Assembly (NCBI RefSeq): GCF_036985595.1
Contig: NZ_BTPU01000023.1
Location: 62,001 to 126,000, forward strand
Direction of reading: 5' to 3'
From: Vallitalea maricola
GTDB lineage: Bacteria; Bacillota; Clostridia; Lachnospirales; Vallitaleaceae
Length of the DNA: 64,000 nt
In this document: piece after piece, positions 63,883-64,000 of the stretch
How positions within the stretch are numbered: the first letter of the stretch is position 1
How the letters are laid out: each line of letters begins with the position of its first letter
Notes under the pieces: generated by a model
What the model saw: the letters and a program-made list of their open reading frames with translations, nothing else
Told to the model about the DNA's origin: nothing
Databases searched by the model: none
Program-made: the position numbers and the translations under genes

Positions 63883-64000
63883 AATCGATTAAAAGTAAAA
63901 TGGTTATTAGTATTTCATTAAGTATTCTAATTATAATGGCTGTAATTATTTTAATGGTTGGAATTAAGACAAGTAATCAATCTTTAGATAGTGCATATGA
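63879..64000 (+). CDS. methyl-accepting chemotaxis protein, N-terminal fragment
   Basis: Open to the right window edge. It starts MKSIKSKMVISISLSILIIM, followed by AVIILMVGIKTSNQSLDSAY: a short basic cytoplasmic tip, one membrane helix (about 9-28) and the start of an external sensor region, the usual beginning of a clostridial methyl-accepting chemotaxis protein. Only 40 codons are visible, so the signalling domain is inferred and a histidine kinase sensor remains possible. Confidence 0.65.
   Translation, partial: MKSIKSKMVISISLSILIIMAVIILMVGIKTSNQSLDSAY

Overview
The window is chromosomal DNA of a low-GC, endospore-forming Gram-positive bacterium of the class Clostridia. The evidence is the strongly AT-rich base composition, an alpha/beta-type small acid-soluble spore protein, a GerM-like sporulation domain protein, cell-wall amidases carrying copper-amine-oxidase-like stalk domains, a DUF4364 protein, the gene order tig-clpP-clpX-lon-ysxC, and tRNA genes without an encoded CCA end. 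I infer a free-living carbohydrate-degrading anaerobe, perhaps Vallitalea-like, but the sequence alone does not fix the genus. I see no rRNA, CRISPR array, prophage or intact insertion sequence.

Layout. 0-10.7 kb: the tail of an alpha-L-fucosidase, a convergent AraC-type regulator, type I glutamine synthetase, PspC-domain protein, PrsW-like protease, aldose 1-epimerase, a cytosolic parvulin, a ROK regulator and small membrane proteins. 11-21 kb: an rRNA-methyltransferase-like protein, a secreted papain-like protease, a DHH phosphoesterase, an alpha/beta hydrolase, an M23 peptidase gene enclosed by long inverted repeats, a NusG-II/Gx-transporter pair and a large secreted amidase. 21-24.4 kb: gerM-like, rph, rdgB and a YfcE phosphodiesterase, then seven tRNA genes behind two near-perfect housekeeping promoters. 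25.9-32.4 kb: a complete oppABCDF peptide-uptake operon with its own promoter and terminator. 33-40 kb: SASP, then tig-clpP-clpX, a terminator, and lon-ysxC (protein quality control). 40-47 kb: DUF4364, radical SAM, an sdpR/sdpI-like pair with a frame-broken small gene in front, glycerol kinase and an HD-GYP protein.

47.3-60.4 kb is the most distinctive region. It is one co-directional locus: a GntR/UTRA repressor, a three-gene sugar ABC importer, a SIS protein, a BadF-type amino-sugar kinase, a second SIS protein, an MBL-fold hydrolase, a 1176-residue secreted metallophosphoesterase with a PQQ-type beta-propeller, and a DUF6259-like glycoside hydrolase. Three copies of one operator (TGTT-N5-AACA) sit at the repressor and importer promoters, and a strong terminator closes the locus. 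I infer a dedicated pathway for a phosphate-containing or amino-sugar-containing glycan. The importer carries no ATPase gene, so it must borrow an MsmX-like one encoded elsewhere.

The right end carries a SulP anion transporter, a SAM methyltransferase and the start of a methyl-accepting chemotaxis gene preceded by a short overlapping ORF.

Other points of interest are two hairpin elements (22.2 and 40.1 kb) with different arms but a shared loop, the inverted-repeat M23 cassette (16.0-17.1 kb), a phased GACATAAT array near 8.95 kb, and a glutamine synthetase with Phe where adenylylated enzymes have Tyr.
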